A program made the translations under genes and the position numbers. Source: Escherichia sp. E4742 (GTDB lineage: Bacteria > Pseudomonadota > Gammaproteobacteria > Enterobacterales > Enterobacteriaceae). From it: a stretch of 64,000 nt of DNA. Location: contig NZ_CP040443.1 of the NCBI RefSeq assembly GCF_005843885.1, positions 2,976,001-3,040,000 of the forward strand, written 5' to 3'. Positions 44,086 to 53,229 of the stretch are shown here, in pieces. The notes below the pieces were generated by a model. That model was given only the letters and a program-made list of their open reading frames with translations. It ran no database searches and was not told the DNA's origin. Each line of letters starts with the position of its first letter. Position 1 is the stretch's first letter.

Positions 44086-44565
44086 ATGATCAGTTTGATT
44101 GCGGCGCTAGCGGTAGATCGCGTTATCGGCATGGAAAACGCCATGCCCTGGAATCTGCCTGCCGATCTCGCCTGGTTTAAACGTAACACCTTAAATAAAC
44201 CTGTGATTATGGGCCGCCATACTTGGGAATCCATCGGCCGCCCGCTACCTGGACGCAAGAATATTGTCATCAGCAGCCAGCCGGGTACGGACGATCGCGT
44301 AACGTGGGTGAAATCGGTTGATGAAGCCATTGCGGCGTGTGGTGACGTACCAGAAATTATGGTGATTGGCGGCGGTCGCGTTTATGAGCAGTTCCTGCCG
44401 AAAGCGCAAAAACTGTATCTGACGCATATCGATGCAGAAGTGGAAGGCGACACCCATTTCCCGGATTACGAGCCGGATGACTGGGAATCGGTATTCAGCG
44501 AATTCCACGACGCCGACGCGCAGAACTCTCATAGCTATTGCTTTGAGATTCTGGAACGACGGTAA
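44086..44565 (+). CDS. folA: Dihydrofolate reductase
   Basis: FolA reduces dihydrofolate to tetrahydrofolate with NADPH and is the trimethoprim target. The 159-residue protein starts at 44086 (MISLIAALAVDRVIGMENAMPW). D27 is present in LPADLAW, and P21, A26, L28, W30 and I94, the usual sites of resistance changes, have their sensitive-type residues. Positions 61-62 read V-I, where I recall I-L in K-12. An upstream frame to 43933 crosses the promoter and is rejected. Confidence 0.98.
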   Translation: MISLIAALAVDRVIGMENAMPWNLPADLAWFKRNTLNKPVIMGRHTWESIGRPLPGRKNIVISSQPGTDDRVTWVKSVDEAIAACGDVPEIMVIGGGRVYEQFLPKAQKLYLTHIDAEVEGDTHFPDYEPDDWESVFSEFHDADAQNSHSYCFEILERR

Positions 44566-44588
44566 GTTTGTATAGAATTAACGGCTAG

Positions 44589-44623
44589 TGCCGGATGCGA
44601 CGCCGGTCGCGTCTTATCCGGCC
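44589..44623. repeat. REP element between folA and apaH
   Basis: TGCCGGATGCGACG and its partner CGTCTTATCCGGCC form a single REP palindrome in the gap between converging folA and apaH. It may serve as a 3' end structure for both. Confidence 0.85.
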
Positions 44624-44642
44624 TCCCTGTATCAGGTTGTGT

Positions 44643-45485
44643 TTAAGACGCCGCCGCTTCGCCCATATCTTTATGCCGGTTCGACGGCTGGACAAAATAC
44701 TGTTTATCTTCCCAGCGCAGGCAGGTTAATGTCCCGCCCCAGCAGCATCCGGTATCCAGCGCGTAAATACCTTCCGGCGTGCCTTTTCCTTCCAGCGATG
44801 CCCAGTGACCAAAGGCGATGCTGTACTCTTCAGCGACAGGGCCAGGAATCGCAAACCACGGTTTCAGCGGGGCAGGGGCTTCTTCCGGCGATTCTTTGCT
44901 GTACATATCCAGTTGACCGTTTGGAAAGCAAAAGCGCATACGGGTAAAGGCGTTGGTGATAAAACGTAATCGCGCCAGACCTCGCAAATCTGGTGACCAG
45001 TTGTTCGGCATATCGCCGTACATGGCATCGAGGAAGAAAGGATAAGAGTCGCTTGACAGTACCGCTTCTACGTCACGTGCGCACTCTTTCGCGGTCGGTA
45101 AGTCCCACTGCGGCGTGATCCCCGCGTGGGCCATCACCAGCTTTTTCTCTTCATCGATTTGCAACAAAGGCTGACGACGTAGCCAGTTAAGCAGTTCGTC
45201 GGCATCAGGCGCTTCCAGTAGCGGCGTGAGACGATCTTTTGGTTTGTTGCGGCTTATGCCTGAAAATACTGCCAGCAGATGCAGATCGTGATTGCCCAGC
45301 ACCAGACGTACGCTGTCGCCTAAGGATTTCACATAGCGCAGAACATCAAGCGAACCAGGACCGCGTGCAACCAGATCGCCCGTCAGCCAGAGGGTATCTT
45401 TCCCAGGGGTAAATTCCACTTTATGCAGCAATGCGATCAGTTCATCGTAACAACCATGAACGTCGCCAATAAGGTATGTCGCCAT
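44643..45485 (-). CDS. apaH: Diadenosine tetraphosphatase
   Basis: ApaH splits Ap4A to two ADP and can remove Np4 caps from RNA. It is a PPP-family metallophosphatase: the 280 residues show the metal motifs IGDVHGCYDEL (near 6-16), GDLVARGPGS and LGNHDLHLLA. It is the last gene of the lptD-surA-pdxA-rsmA-apaG-apaH operon, 6 bases after apaG. Confidence 0.98.
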   Translation of the reverse strand: MATYLIGDVHGCYDELIALLHKVEFTPGKDTLWLTGDLVARGPGSLDVLRYVKSLGDSVRLVLGNHDLHLLAVFSGISRNKPKDRLTPLLEAPDADELLNWLRRQPLLQIDEEKKLVMAHAGITPQWDLPTAKECARDVEAVLSSDSYPFFLDAMYGDMPNNWSPDLRGLARLRFITNAFTRMRFCFPNGQLDMYSKESPEEAPAPLKPWFAIPGPVAEEYSIAFGHWASLEGKGTPEGIYALDTGCCWGGTLTCLRWEDKQYFVQPSNRHKDMGEAAAS

Positions 45486-45491
45486 ATTATT

Positions 45492-45869
45492 TTAATGAAT
45501 GAGTATTGGAACGGAGAGTCGAAATACAGGAATGTCGATGCTGAATGGAACGCCATTTTCATCGATCATTTCGTAGTGACCCTGCATGGTGCCCATCGGT
45601 GTTTCAATAATCGCACCGCTGGTATACTGGTACTCTTCGCCAGGGGCGATATGCGGCTGAACGCCCACCACACCTTCGCCCTGGACTTCTGTTTCACGGC
45701 CATTGCCGTTGGTGATCAGCCAGTAACGTCCCAACAACTGCACTGGCGCTCGCCCCAGGTTGCGTATGGTTACGGTATAAGAAAAAACGTAACGTTCATT
45801 ATCAGGTGAAGATTGTGCCTCAATGTAGACGCTTTGAACCTGAATACACACTCGGGGCGAATTGATCAT
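45492..45869 (-). CDS. apaG: ApaG (CorD-type) protein
   Basis: ApaG is a 125-residue beta-rich protein of unsettled function; a loss-of-function phenotype linked to cobalt and magnesium is known for its Salmonella counterpart CorD. The fold is fibronectin type III-like, with the family segment LLGRYWLITNGNGRETEVQGEGVVG. The start at 45869 (MINSPRVCIQVQ) is chosen over a frame reaching 45923, which would overlap rsmA. It is tightly packed between rsmA and apaH. Confidence 0.97.
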   Translation of the reverse strand: MINSPRVCIQVQSVYIEAQSSPDNERYVFSYTVTIRNLGRAPVQLLGRYWLITNGNGRETEVQGEGVVGVQPHIAPGEEYQYTSGAIIETPMGTMQGHYEMIDENGVPFSIDIPVFRLSVPILIH

Positions 45870-45871
45870 TG

Positions 45872-46693
45872 TTAACTCTCCTGCAAAGGCGCGTTCTCCG
45901 CCAGATAGTTCGCCATCTGGCAATATTGCGCGACAGAGATGTTTTCCGCTCGCATCGCCGGGTCGATGCCCATTTCCGTTAACACCTCGACGCTAAACAG
46001 GTTGCCGAGGCTGTTACGAATGGTTTTACGACGCTGGTTAAAGGCTTCGGTGGTGATACGGCTTAACACGCGAACATCTTTAACCGGGTAAGGCATCGTT
46101 GCATGAGGAACCAGGCGCACGACGGCGGAATCCACTTTTGGTGGTGGTGTAAAGGCTGATGGCGGCACTTCCAGCACCGGGATCACGTTGCAATAGTATT
46201 GCGCCATGACGCTTAATCGACCATACGCCTTGCTGTTCGGTCCTGCAACCAGACGATTCACCACCTCTTTTTGCAACATAAAGTGCATGTCGGCAATGGC
46301 ATCAGTATAGCTAAACAGATGGAACATCAACGGCGTGGAGATGTTATACGGCAGGTTACCGAAAACGCGCAGCGGCTGACCCATTTTCTCGGCCAGCTCG
46401 CCGAAGTTAAAGGTCATCGCATCCTGCTGATAAATCGTCAGTTTCGGGCCTAAGAACGGATGCGTTTGCAGACGCGCCGCCAGATCGCGGTCAAGTTCGA
46501 TGACTGTCAGCTGGTCCAGCCGTTCGCCAACCGGTTCGGTTAAAGCTGCCAGACCGGGGCCGATTTCGACCATTGCCTGGCCCTTTTGCGGGTTAATGGC
46601 AGAAACAATACTGTCGATCACGAACTGATCGTTGAGAAAGTTTTGCCCGAAGCGTTTACGGGCTAAGTGGCCCTGGTGGACTCGTTTATTCAT
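45872..46693 (-). CDS. rsmA: 16S rRNA dimethyladenosine transferase
   Basis: RsmA (KsgA) dimethylates two adjacent adenosines in the 3' hairpin of 16S rRNA as a late step of 30S assembly; its loss gives kasugamycin resistance. The 273 residues have the SAM motif MVEIGPGLAALTEPVG near residue 40 and the catalytic NLPYNIS near 113. Its start overlaps the pdxA stop by four bases, which fits coupled translation in the operon. Confidence 0.99.
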   Translation of the reverse strand: MNKRVHQGHLARKRFGQNFLNDQFVIDSIVSAINPQKGQAMVEIGPGLAALTEPVGERLDQLTVIELDRDLAARLQTHPFLGPKLTIYQQDAMTFNFGELAEKMGQPLRVFGNLPYNISTPLMFHLFSYTDAIADMHFMLQKEVVNRLVAGPNSKAYGRLSVMAQYYCNVIPVLEVPPSAFTPPPKVDSAVVRLVPHATMPYPVKDVRVLSRITTEAFNQRRKTIRNSLGNLFSVEVLTEMGIDPAMRAENISVAQYCQMANYLAENAPLQES

Positions 46694-47679
46694 TGGGTAT
46701 TAACAATCATTTTGATGGCGAGATTAAGCGCCGTAATAAAACTGCCGACATCGGCTTTGCCACGTCCCGCCAGTTCCAGCGCGGTGCCGTGGTCAACCGA
46801 TGTGCGAATAAAGGGCAGGCCCAGCGTAATGTTCACACCGCGCCCGAAGCCCTGGTATTTTAGCACGGGAAGACCCTGATCGTGGTACATCGCCAGCACG
46901 GCGTCGGCGTTGTCGAGATATTTAGGCTGAAACAGGGTATCGGCAGGCAACGGCCCGTTGAGTTTCATCCCCTGCGCCCGCAGTTCGTCGAGAACGGGAA
47001 TGATGGTGTCTATCTCTTCCGTGCCCATATGACCGCCTTCGCCTGCGTGCGGGTTCAGGCCACAGACCAGAATGCGCGGTTCGGCAATACCAAATTTGGT
47101 CCGCAAATCGTGATGCAAAATAGCAATCACTTCGTGCAGAAGTTCAGGGGTGATGGCGTCAGCAATATCGCGCAGCGGTAAATGCGTTGTTGCCAGCGCC
47201 ACGCGAAGTTCTTCGGTCGCCAGCATCATCACCACTTTTTTCGCCTGCGCACGCTCTTCGAAAAACTCGGTATGACCGGTAAACGGGATGCCAGCGTCAT
47301 TAATGACGCCTTTATGCACCGGACCTGTAATCAGCGCGGCAAATTCACCTTTCAGGCAACCGTCGCACGCGCGTGCCAGCGTCTCCACCACATAATGCCC
47401 ATTCTCAACTGCTAATTGTCCCGCAGTGGCAGGTACACGTAGTGCAATGGGAAGTAGCGTCAGCGTTCCCGCAGATTGCGGTTGCGCAGGGGAGTCGGGG
47501 GAGTAAGGGCGGAGGTTAAGCGGTAAACCGAGCATCGCTGCCCGGTCGGTAAGGAGAGTGGCATCGGCACAAACAACCAGTTCTACCGGCCACTCTCGTT
47601 GTGCAAGCTGGACAACTAAGTCCGGGCCAATCCCGGCGGGTTCGCCGGGAGTGATCACAACACGTTGGGGTTTAACCAT
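46690..47679 (-). CDS. pdxA: 4-hydroxythreonine-4-phosphate dehydrogenase
   Basis: PdxA oxidises 4-phosphohydroxy-L-threonine with NAD in pyridoxal 5'-phosphate synthesis. The 329 residues are the family length, and metal-binding His segments are seen in ATTHLPLRDI near residue 165, GLNPHAGEGGHMG near 210 and AMYHDQGLPVLK near 265. It overlaps rsmA by four bases and meets surA end to end (one base shared), so it is inside the operon. Confidence 0.99.
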   Translation of the reverse strand: MVKPQRVVITPGEPAGIGPDLVVQLAQREWPVELVVCADATLLTDRAAMLGLPLNLRPYSPDSPAQPQSAGTLTLLPIALRVPATAGQLAVENGHYVVETLARACDGCLKGEFAALITGPVHKGVINDAGIPFTGHTEFFEERAQAKKVVMMLATEELRVALATTHLPLRDIADAITPELLHEVIAILHHDLRTKFGIAEPRILVCGLNPHAGEGGHMGTEEIDTIIPVLDELRAQGMKLNGPLPADTLFQPKYLDNADAVLAMYHDQGLPVLKYQGFGRGVNITLGLPFIRTSVDHGTALELAGRGKADVGSFITALNLAIKMIVNTQ

Positions 47680-48965
47680 TAGTTGCTCAAAATTTTAACA
47701 TAAGCGCTGGCGCGTTGTTCTTGCATCCAGCTTGCTGCTTCTTCCGAGAACTTACGGTTCATCAGCATGCGGTATGCACGATCTTTTTGCGCCGCATCGG
47801 TTTTATCGACGTTACGGGTGTCCAGCAGTTCGATTAAATGCCAGCCGAATGAAGAGTGAACCGGTGCGCTCATTTGACCTTTATTCAGGCGGGTCAACGC
47901 ATCACGGAAGGCTGGATCGAAAATATCTGGCGTAGCCCAACCGAGATCGCCGCCCTGATTTGCAGAGCCCGGATCCTGAGAGAACTCTTTCGCTGCCGCA
48001 GCAAATGTGGTTTTACCACTCTTGATATCTGCAGCAATTTGTTCCAGTTTCACGCGGGCCTGTTCGTCAGTCATGATCGGCGACGGTTTCAGCAGAATAT
48101 GGCGAGCATGAACTTCGGTCACCGAGATATTTTTGCTTTCGCCGCGCAGGTCGTTAACTTTCAGAATGTGGAAGCCAACGCCGGAACGAATTGGGCCAAC
48201 AATGTCGCCTTTCTTCGCGGTGCTTAATGCCTGGGCGAAGATCCCCGGCAGTTCCTGAATACGGCCCCAGCCCATTTGGCCGCCGTTCAGCGCTTGCTGA
48301 TCGGCAGAGTGAGCGATAGCCAGTTTGCCGAAGTCTGCACCGTTACGTGCCTGATCGACAATGGCACGCGCCTGAGTCTCCGCCTCATTCACCTGTTCAG
48401 AAGACGGGTTTTCCGGCAGCGGGATCAGGATGTGGCTTAAGTTCAGTTCAGTGCTGGCATCATTTTGATTACCGACTTGCTGTGCCAGAGCTTCAACTTC
48501 CTGTGGCAGGATAGTGATGCGACGACGCACTTCGTTGTTGCGCACTTCCGAGATAATCATCTCTTTGCGGATCTGATTACGATAGGTGTTGTAGTTCAAA
48601 CCATCGTAAGCCAGACGGCTGCGCATCTGATCCAGCGTCATGTTGTTCTGTTTGGCAATGTTGGCAATCGCCTGATCAAGCTGCTCATCGGAGATTTTCA
48701 CTCCCATTTTCTGCCCCATCTGCAGGAGGATTTGATCCATGATCAAACGTTCCATGATTTGGTGGCGCAGTGTAGCGTCATCAGGAAGTTGCTGCCTTGC
48801 CTGGGCAGCGTTCATTTTTACCGACTGCATTAATCCATCAACGTCGCTTTCCAGCACGACGCCGTTATTGACGACGGCTGCGACTTTATCGACTACCTGG
48901 GGGGCAGCGAAACTGGTATTCGCAATCATGGCGATACCGAGAAGCAGCGTTTTCCAGTTCTTCAT
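47679..48965 (-). CDS. surA: Periplasmic chaperone SurA
   Basis: SurA escorts outer-membrane proteins, including LptD, across the periplasm to the BAM complex. The 428-residue precursor has a signal peptide with cleavage after residue 20 (NTSFA/APQV), an N-terminal chaperone module, two parvulin-type PPIase domains (beginning about 170 and 280, with LSHILIPLP and EVHARHILLKPSP), and a C-terminal helix. It lies between lptD and pdxA in the operon, consistent with its role in LptD assembly. Confidence 0.99.
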   Translation of the reverse strand: MKNWKTLLLGIAMIANTSFAAPQVVDKVAAVVNNGVVLESDVDGLMQSVKMNAAQARQQLPDDATLRHQIMERLIMDQILLQMGQKMGVKISDEQLDQAIANIAKQNNMTLDQMRSRLAYDGLNYNTYRNQIRKEMIISEVRNNEVRRRITILPQEVEALAQQVGNQNDASTELNLSHILIPLPENPSSEQVNEAETQARAIVDQARNGADFGKLAIAHSADQQALNGGQMGWGRIQELPGIFAQALSTAKKGDIVGPIRSGVGFHILKVNDLRGESKNISVTEVHARHILLKPSPIMTDEQARVKLEQIAADIKSGKTTFAAAAKEFSQDPGSANQGGDLGWATPDIFDPAFRDALTRLNKGQMSAPVHSSFGWHLIELLDTRNVDKTDAAQKDRAYRMLMNRKFSEEAASWMQEQRASAYVKILSN

Positions 48966-49017
48966 ACTTTTTCCATTTCAATTAACCGCACTGCGGATTA
49001 CGTGGTAAATCAACAAA

Positions 49018-51375
49018 TCACAAAGAGTTTTGATACGGCAAAATGTTCGAACGCAGCATCTCTTGCGTACCCAGACCGTAGTTGGAACTCAGGCCGCGAA
49101 GTTCGATGTTAAAGCCGATTGCGTTGTCATATATCGCATGTTGCTTATCGTTATCCCAACCGTTCAGCTTACGCTCATAACCGACGCGGATCGCATAGCA
49201 GCAGGAGCTGTATTGCACGCCTAACATTGAGTCGGCTTGCTTGTTCGCGTTGGTGTCGTAGTAGTACGCCCCGACAATCGACCAACGATCGGCGATTGGC
49301 CAGCTAGCGACTGCACCTACCTGCGAAATGCCATTCTTATACTGCTCGGCAGTCGAATAGTATTTAGGCAGCGTAGCCTGAATATATTCCGGGCTGGCGT
49401 AGCGGTAGTTCAGCTGTACCAGACGGTCTTCATCCCGACGATATTCAATGCTGGTGTTACTGGTGGCTACGTTATCCAGACGAGTATCGTACTGAATGCC
49501 GCCACGCAATCCCCAGCGCTCGGAGATGCGCCAGTAGGTATCGCCTGCCCATACCAGTGAGCCCGTTTTGTCGTCATTCTCCCATGTTATGTTGTCATCG
49601 CCGGTGCGAGACTCCGTGAAATAGTAGATTTGACCAACGGAAATATTAAAACGTTCAACGGCTGCATCATCATATACGCGAGTTGTGATGCCGGTCGTCA
49701 CCTGGTTCGCGGAAGCAATACGGTCAAGACCGCCATAAGTCCGGTCCCTGAACAGGCCCGAGTAGTCCGATTGCAGCAAGGAGGAGTCGTAGTTATAGAT
49801 GTCGCTCTGATCGCGATACGGCACATACAGGTATTGCGCGCGCGGCTCCAGCGTCTGGGTGTAACCCGGCGCCAGCATTTCCATATCACGTTCGAAGACC
49901 ATTTTGCCGTCAACTTTAAATTGCGGCATTACGCGGTTAACAGAATCTGCCAACTTATTGTTTTGCGGGTTGCTGTTATACCAGTCGAGATTGGTCTGCT
50001 GATAATGGGTAGCCAGCAGCTTCGCTTCGGTATTGATGCTGCCCCAGGTGTTGGATAACGGCAGGTTGATCGTCGGCTCCAGATGAACGCGGGTAGCCTC
50101 CGGCATATTGCTGTTTGTATTAACAAAATGCACTGCCTGACCATAAATTCGGGTATCAAACGGACCGAGATCGTTATGGTAGTAGTTGACGTCTAACTGC
50201 GGTTCAGCGGCATAGCTGTTGCCACTGGTATCATCAAAAACCTGGAATTGTTTAGTCGAAAGCGTGGCGTCAAAGTTCTGCACCGCATAGCCCACGCTGA
50301 ATTTTTGCGTGGCGTAACCATCGGTACTGGAACCATATTTATTATCAAAATCATTGAAATAGGTCGGGTCGCTGACTTTGGTGTAGTCGATGTTAAAGCG
50401 CCAAACCTGGTCCATCACTCCAGAGTGTTGCCAGTAGAACAACCAACGGCGTGAATTGCTATCTTCTGGATGTTCATCTTCATAGACTTTATCCGAAGGC
50501 AGATAGTCCAGTTCCATCAAGCCTGCGCCGGCCTGGGTGAGATAACGGAATTCGTTTTCCCACATAATGTTGCCACGACGATGCATATAATGCGGCGTGA
50601 TGGTGGCATCCATATTTGGCGCGATGTTCCAGTAATACGGCAGGTAGAACTCAAAGTAGTTGGTGGTGGTGTACTTGGCGTTCGGGATCAAGAAACCAGA
50701 ACGGCGTTTGTCACCCACCGGCAACTGTAAATAGGGGCTGTAAAAGATCGGAACCGGACCCACTTTAAAACGGGCGTTCCAGATCTCCGCGACTTGTTCT
50801 TCGCGGTCATGAATAATTTCGCTACCCACCACGCTCCAGGTATCAGAACCCGGCAGACAGGAGGTAAAAGAACCGTTATCCAGAATGGTGTAGCGGTTTT
50901 CGCCACGCTGTTTCATCAGGTCTGCTTTACCGCGCCCCTGACGCCCCACCATCTGATAATCACCTTCCCAGACGTTGGTGTCTTTGGTGTTCAGATTCGT
51001 CCAGCCTTTTGGCCCTTTGAGGATCACCTGGTTATCGTCGTAATGGACATTACCGAGCGCATCGACGGTACGTATCGGCTCCGGTTGTCCAGGCGCCTCT
51101 TTTTGATGAAGCTGTACTTCATCAGCCTGCAGACGGCTGTTACCCTGCATGATATCCACGCTGCCGCTAAACACGGCGTCATCGGGGTAGTTCCCCTTTG
51201 CATGGTCAGCATTAATCGTCACGGGTAGGTCATTAGTATCGCCCTGTACCAGAGGACGGTCATAGCTTGGCACGCCCAACATGCACTGTGAGGCGAGGTC
51301 GGCTGCCAGTCCCTGTTGACTATAAAGGGCGGTGGCAATCATGGTGGCCAGGAGAGTGGGGATACGTTTTTTCAT
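49018..51375 (-). CDS. lptD: LPS-assembly protein LptD
   Basis: LptD is the essential outer-membrane barrel that, with the plug lipoprotein LptE, inserts LPS into the outer leaflet. The 785-residue precursor has a signal peptide ending about residue 24 (QQGLA/ADLA), then the N-terminal beta-jellyroll that receives LPS from LptA, then the large barrel. The disulfide cysteines are present: C31, one in TSCLPGSD, and the pair in SSCCYA. It is one residue longer than the 784 I recall for K-12, and the difference falls in a loop (49945-49990). It heads the operon leading to apaH. Confidence 0.98.
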   Translation of the reverse strand: MKKRIPTLLATMIATALYSQQGLAADLASQCMLGVPSYDRPLVQGDTNDLPVTINADHAKGNYPDDAVFSGSVDIMQGNSRLQADEVQLHQKEAPGQPEPIRTVDALGNVHYDDNQVILKGPKGWTNLNTKDTNVWEGDYQMVGRQGRGKADLMKQRGENRYTILDNGSFTSCLPGSDTWSVVGSEIIHDREEQVAEIWNARFKVGPVPIFYSPYLQLPVGDKRRSGFLIPNAKYTTTNYFEFYLPYYWNIAPNMDATITPHYMHRRGNIMWENEFRYLTQAGAGLMELDYLPSDKVYEDEHPEDSNSRRWLFYWQHSGVMDQVWRFNIDYTKVSDPTYFNDFDNKYGSSTDGYATQKFSVGYAVQNFDATLSTKQFQVFDDTSGNSYAAEPQLDVNYYHNDLGPFDTRIYGQAVHFVNTNSNMPEATRVHLEPTINLPLSNTWGSINTEAKLLATHYQQTNLDWYNSNPQNNKLADSVNRVMPQFKVDGKMVFERDMEMLAPGYTQTLEPRAQYLYVPYRDQSDIYNYDSSLLQSDYSGLFRDRTYGGLDRIASANQVTTGITTRVYDDAAVERFNISVGQIYYFTESRTGDDNITWENDDKTGSLVWAGDTYWRISERWGLRGGIQYDTRLDNVATSNTSIEYRRDEDRLVQLNYRYASPEYIQATLPKYYSTAEQYKNGISQVGAVASWPIADRWSIVGAYYYDTNANKQADSMLGVQYSSCCYAIRVGYERKLNGWDNDKQHAIYDNAIGFNIELRGLSSNYGLGTQEMLRSNILPYQNSL

Positions 51376-51629
51376 ACGTTGATTTTATTGTTCCATCATC
51401 GGTAACGTTGCGCGTGACAAACGGTCAGAGACTAACGTACTCGTCATCTCTACGCTAGTGTTAATCCTGTCCGAATAGCGTCTGTGGTGTTAGGCACGGC
51501 ATTGAATGACAGGTATGATAATGCAAATTATAGGCGATGTCCCACAATTGACCGCAGCCGGAAAACGGTAAAAGCACCTTTATATTGTGGGAGATAGCGC
51601 TGGTTTCCGTAAGTCCATTTGGGGAATAT

Positions 51630-52445
51630 ATGCAGTATTGGGGAAAAATCATTGGCGTGGCCGTGGCCTTACTGATGGGCGGCGGCTTTTGGGGCGTGGT
51701 GTTAGGCCTGTTAATTGGCCATATGTTTGATAAAGCCCGTAGCCGCAAGATGGCGTGGTTCGCCAACCAGCGCGAGCGTCAGGCGCTGTTTTTCGCCACC
51801 ACTTTTGAAGTGATGGGGCATTTAACCAAATCCAAAGGTCGCGTTACCGAGGCTGATATCCATGTCGCCACATTGCTCATGGATCGGATGAATTTACACG
51901 GCGCTTCCCGTACTGCGGCGCAAAATGCGTTCCGGGTGGGAAAATCAGACAATTACCCACTGCGCGAAAAGATGCGTCAGTTCCGCAGCGTCTGCTTCGG
52001 GCGTTTTGATTTAATTCGTATGTTTCTGGAGATCCAGATTCAGGCGGCGTTTGCTGATGGTTCGCTGCATCCGAATGAGCGAGCGGTGCTGTATGTCATT
52101 GCTGAAGAATTAGGGATCTCCCGCGCCCAGTTTGATCAGTTTCTGCGTATGATGCAGGGCGGTGCACAGTTTGGCGGCGGTTATCAGCAGCAATCTGGCG
52201 GTGGTAACTGGCAGCAAGCGCAGCGTGGCCCGACGCTGGAAGATGCCTGTAATGTGCTGGGCGTGAAGCCAACGGATGAGGCGACCACCATTAAACGCGC
52301 CTACCGTAAGCTGATGAGTGAACACCATCCGGATAAGCTGGTGGCGAAAGGTTTACCGCCTGAGATGATGGAGATGGCGAAGCAGAAAGCACAGGAAATT
52401 CAGCAGGCCTATGAGCTGATTAAGCAGCAGAAAGGATTTAAATAA
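51630..52445 (+). CDS. djlA: Membrane-anchored co-chaperone DjlA
   Basis: DjlA is a type III J protein held in the inner membrane by one N-terminal segment (about residues 6-30, with small-residue spacing that favours dimer formation); it stimulates DnaK and can induce the Rcs capsule system. A TerB-like central domain is followed by a Gln/Gly-rich linker (GGGYQQQSGGGNWQQ) and a C-terminal J domain with HHPDK. The start at 51630 gives 271 residues; an upstream ATG at 51585 adds 15. It is divergent from lptD. Confidence 0.97.
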   Translation: MQYWGKIIGVAVALLMGGGFWGVVLGLLIGHMFDKARSRKMAWFANQRERQALFFATTFEVMGHLTKSKGRVTEADIHVATLLMDRMNLHGASRTAAQNAFRVGKSDNYPLREKMRQFRSVCFGRFDLIRMFLEIQIQAAFADGSLHPNERAVLYVIAEELGISRAQFDQFLRMMQGGAQFGGGYQQQSGGGNWQQAQRGPTLEDACNVLGVKPTDEATTIKRAYRKLMSEHHPDKLVAKGLPPEMMEMAKQKAQEIQQAYELIKQQKGFK

Positions 52446-52455
52446 GTTTCAAATT

Positions 52456-52540
52456 GTAGGCCTGATAAGACGCGGCCCGCGTCGCATCAGGCAATCGGCG
52501 CAAAATTGCCGGATGCGGCGTGAACGCCTTATCCGGCTTA
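52456..52540. repeat. REP pair between djlA and rluA
   Basis: Two REP units in opposite orientation fill most of the 113-base gap between the converging djlA and rluA. The yabP/yabQ interval that K-12 carries here is absent. Confidence 0.9.
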
Positions 52541-52558
52541 CCGAACTTGCAGGAAAGG

Positions 52559-53218
52559 TTAAAAATCCGCTGGCGCCTTAAACGTCATACTATTGCCATA
52601 TGCCGGATGGGTAATCGTCAACATCTCTGCATGTAGTAGCAAACGCGGTGCCATCTCCCTGGCTTCTGGTGAAGCATAAAAACGATCGCCGAGAATCGGA
52701 TGACCCAGCGCCAGCATATGCACACGTAGCTGATGCGAACGCCCGGTAATCGGCTTTAACACCACTCTTGCCGTGTTATCCGCCGCATACTCCACCACTT
52801 CATACTCCGTCTGCGCAGGTTTCCCTGTTTCGTAACAGACTTTCTGCTTCGGGCGGTTTGGCCAGTCGCAAATCAGCGGTAGATCCACCAGACCTTCGGC
52901 GGGGGATGGATGCCCCCAGACGCGAGCCACATACTGCTTTTTCGGCTCGCGCTCGCGGAACTGGCGTTTTAACTCCCGCTCCGCGGCTTTGGTCAGCGCT
53001 ACTACAATCACCCCGCTGGTAGCCATATCCAGACGATGCACCGATTCTGCTTGCGGATAATCACGCTGAATGCGCGTCATCACGCTGTCTTTGTGCTCTT
53101 CCAGACGACCCGGTACAGACAACAAACCGCTCGGCTTGTTGACCACCATAATGTGGTCATCCTGATACAGGATAACCAGCCAGGGTTCCTGCGGTGGATT
53201 GTAGTTTTCCATCCCCAT
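52559..53218 (-). CDS. rluA: Dual-specificity pseudouridine synthase RluA
   Basis: RluA makes pseudouridine 746 in 23S rRNA and pseudouridine 32 in several tRNAs. The 219 residues have the catalytic Asp D64 in the family motif HRLDMATSG and the later RSHQLRVHMLALGHPILGD. It is 11 bases downstream of rapA on the same strand, so the two are likely co-transcribed. Confidence 0.98.
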   Translation of the reverse strand: MGMENYNPPQEPWLVILYQDDHIMVVNKPSGLLSVPGRLEEHKDSVMTRIQRDYPQAESVHRLDMATSGVIVVALTKAAERELKRQFREREPKKQYVARVWGHPSPAEGLVDLPLICDWPNRPKQKVCYETGKPAQTEYEVVEYAADNTARVVLKPITGRSHQLRVHMLALGHPILGDRFYASPEAREMAPRLLLHAEMLTITHPAYGNSMTFKAPADF

Positions 53219-53229
53219 TTTCGGCTCCG

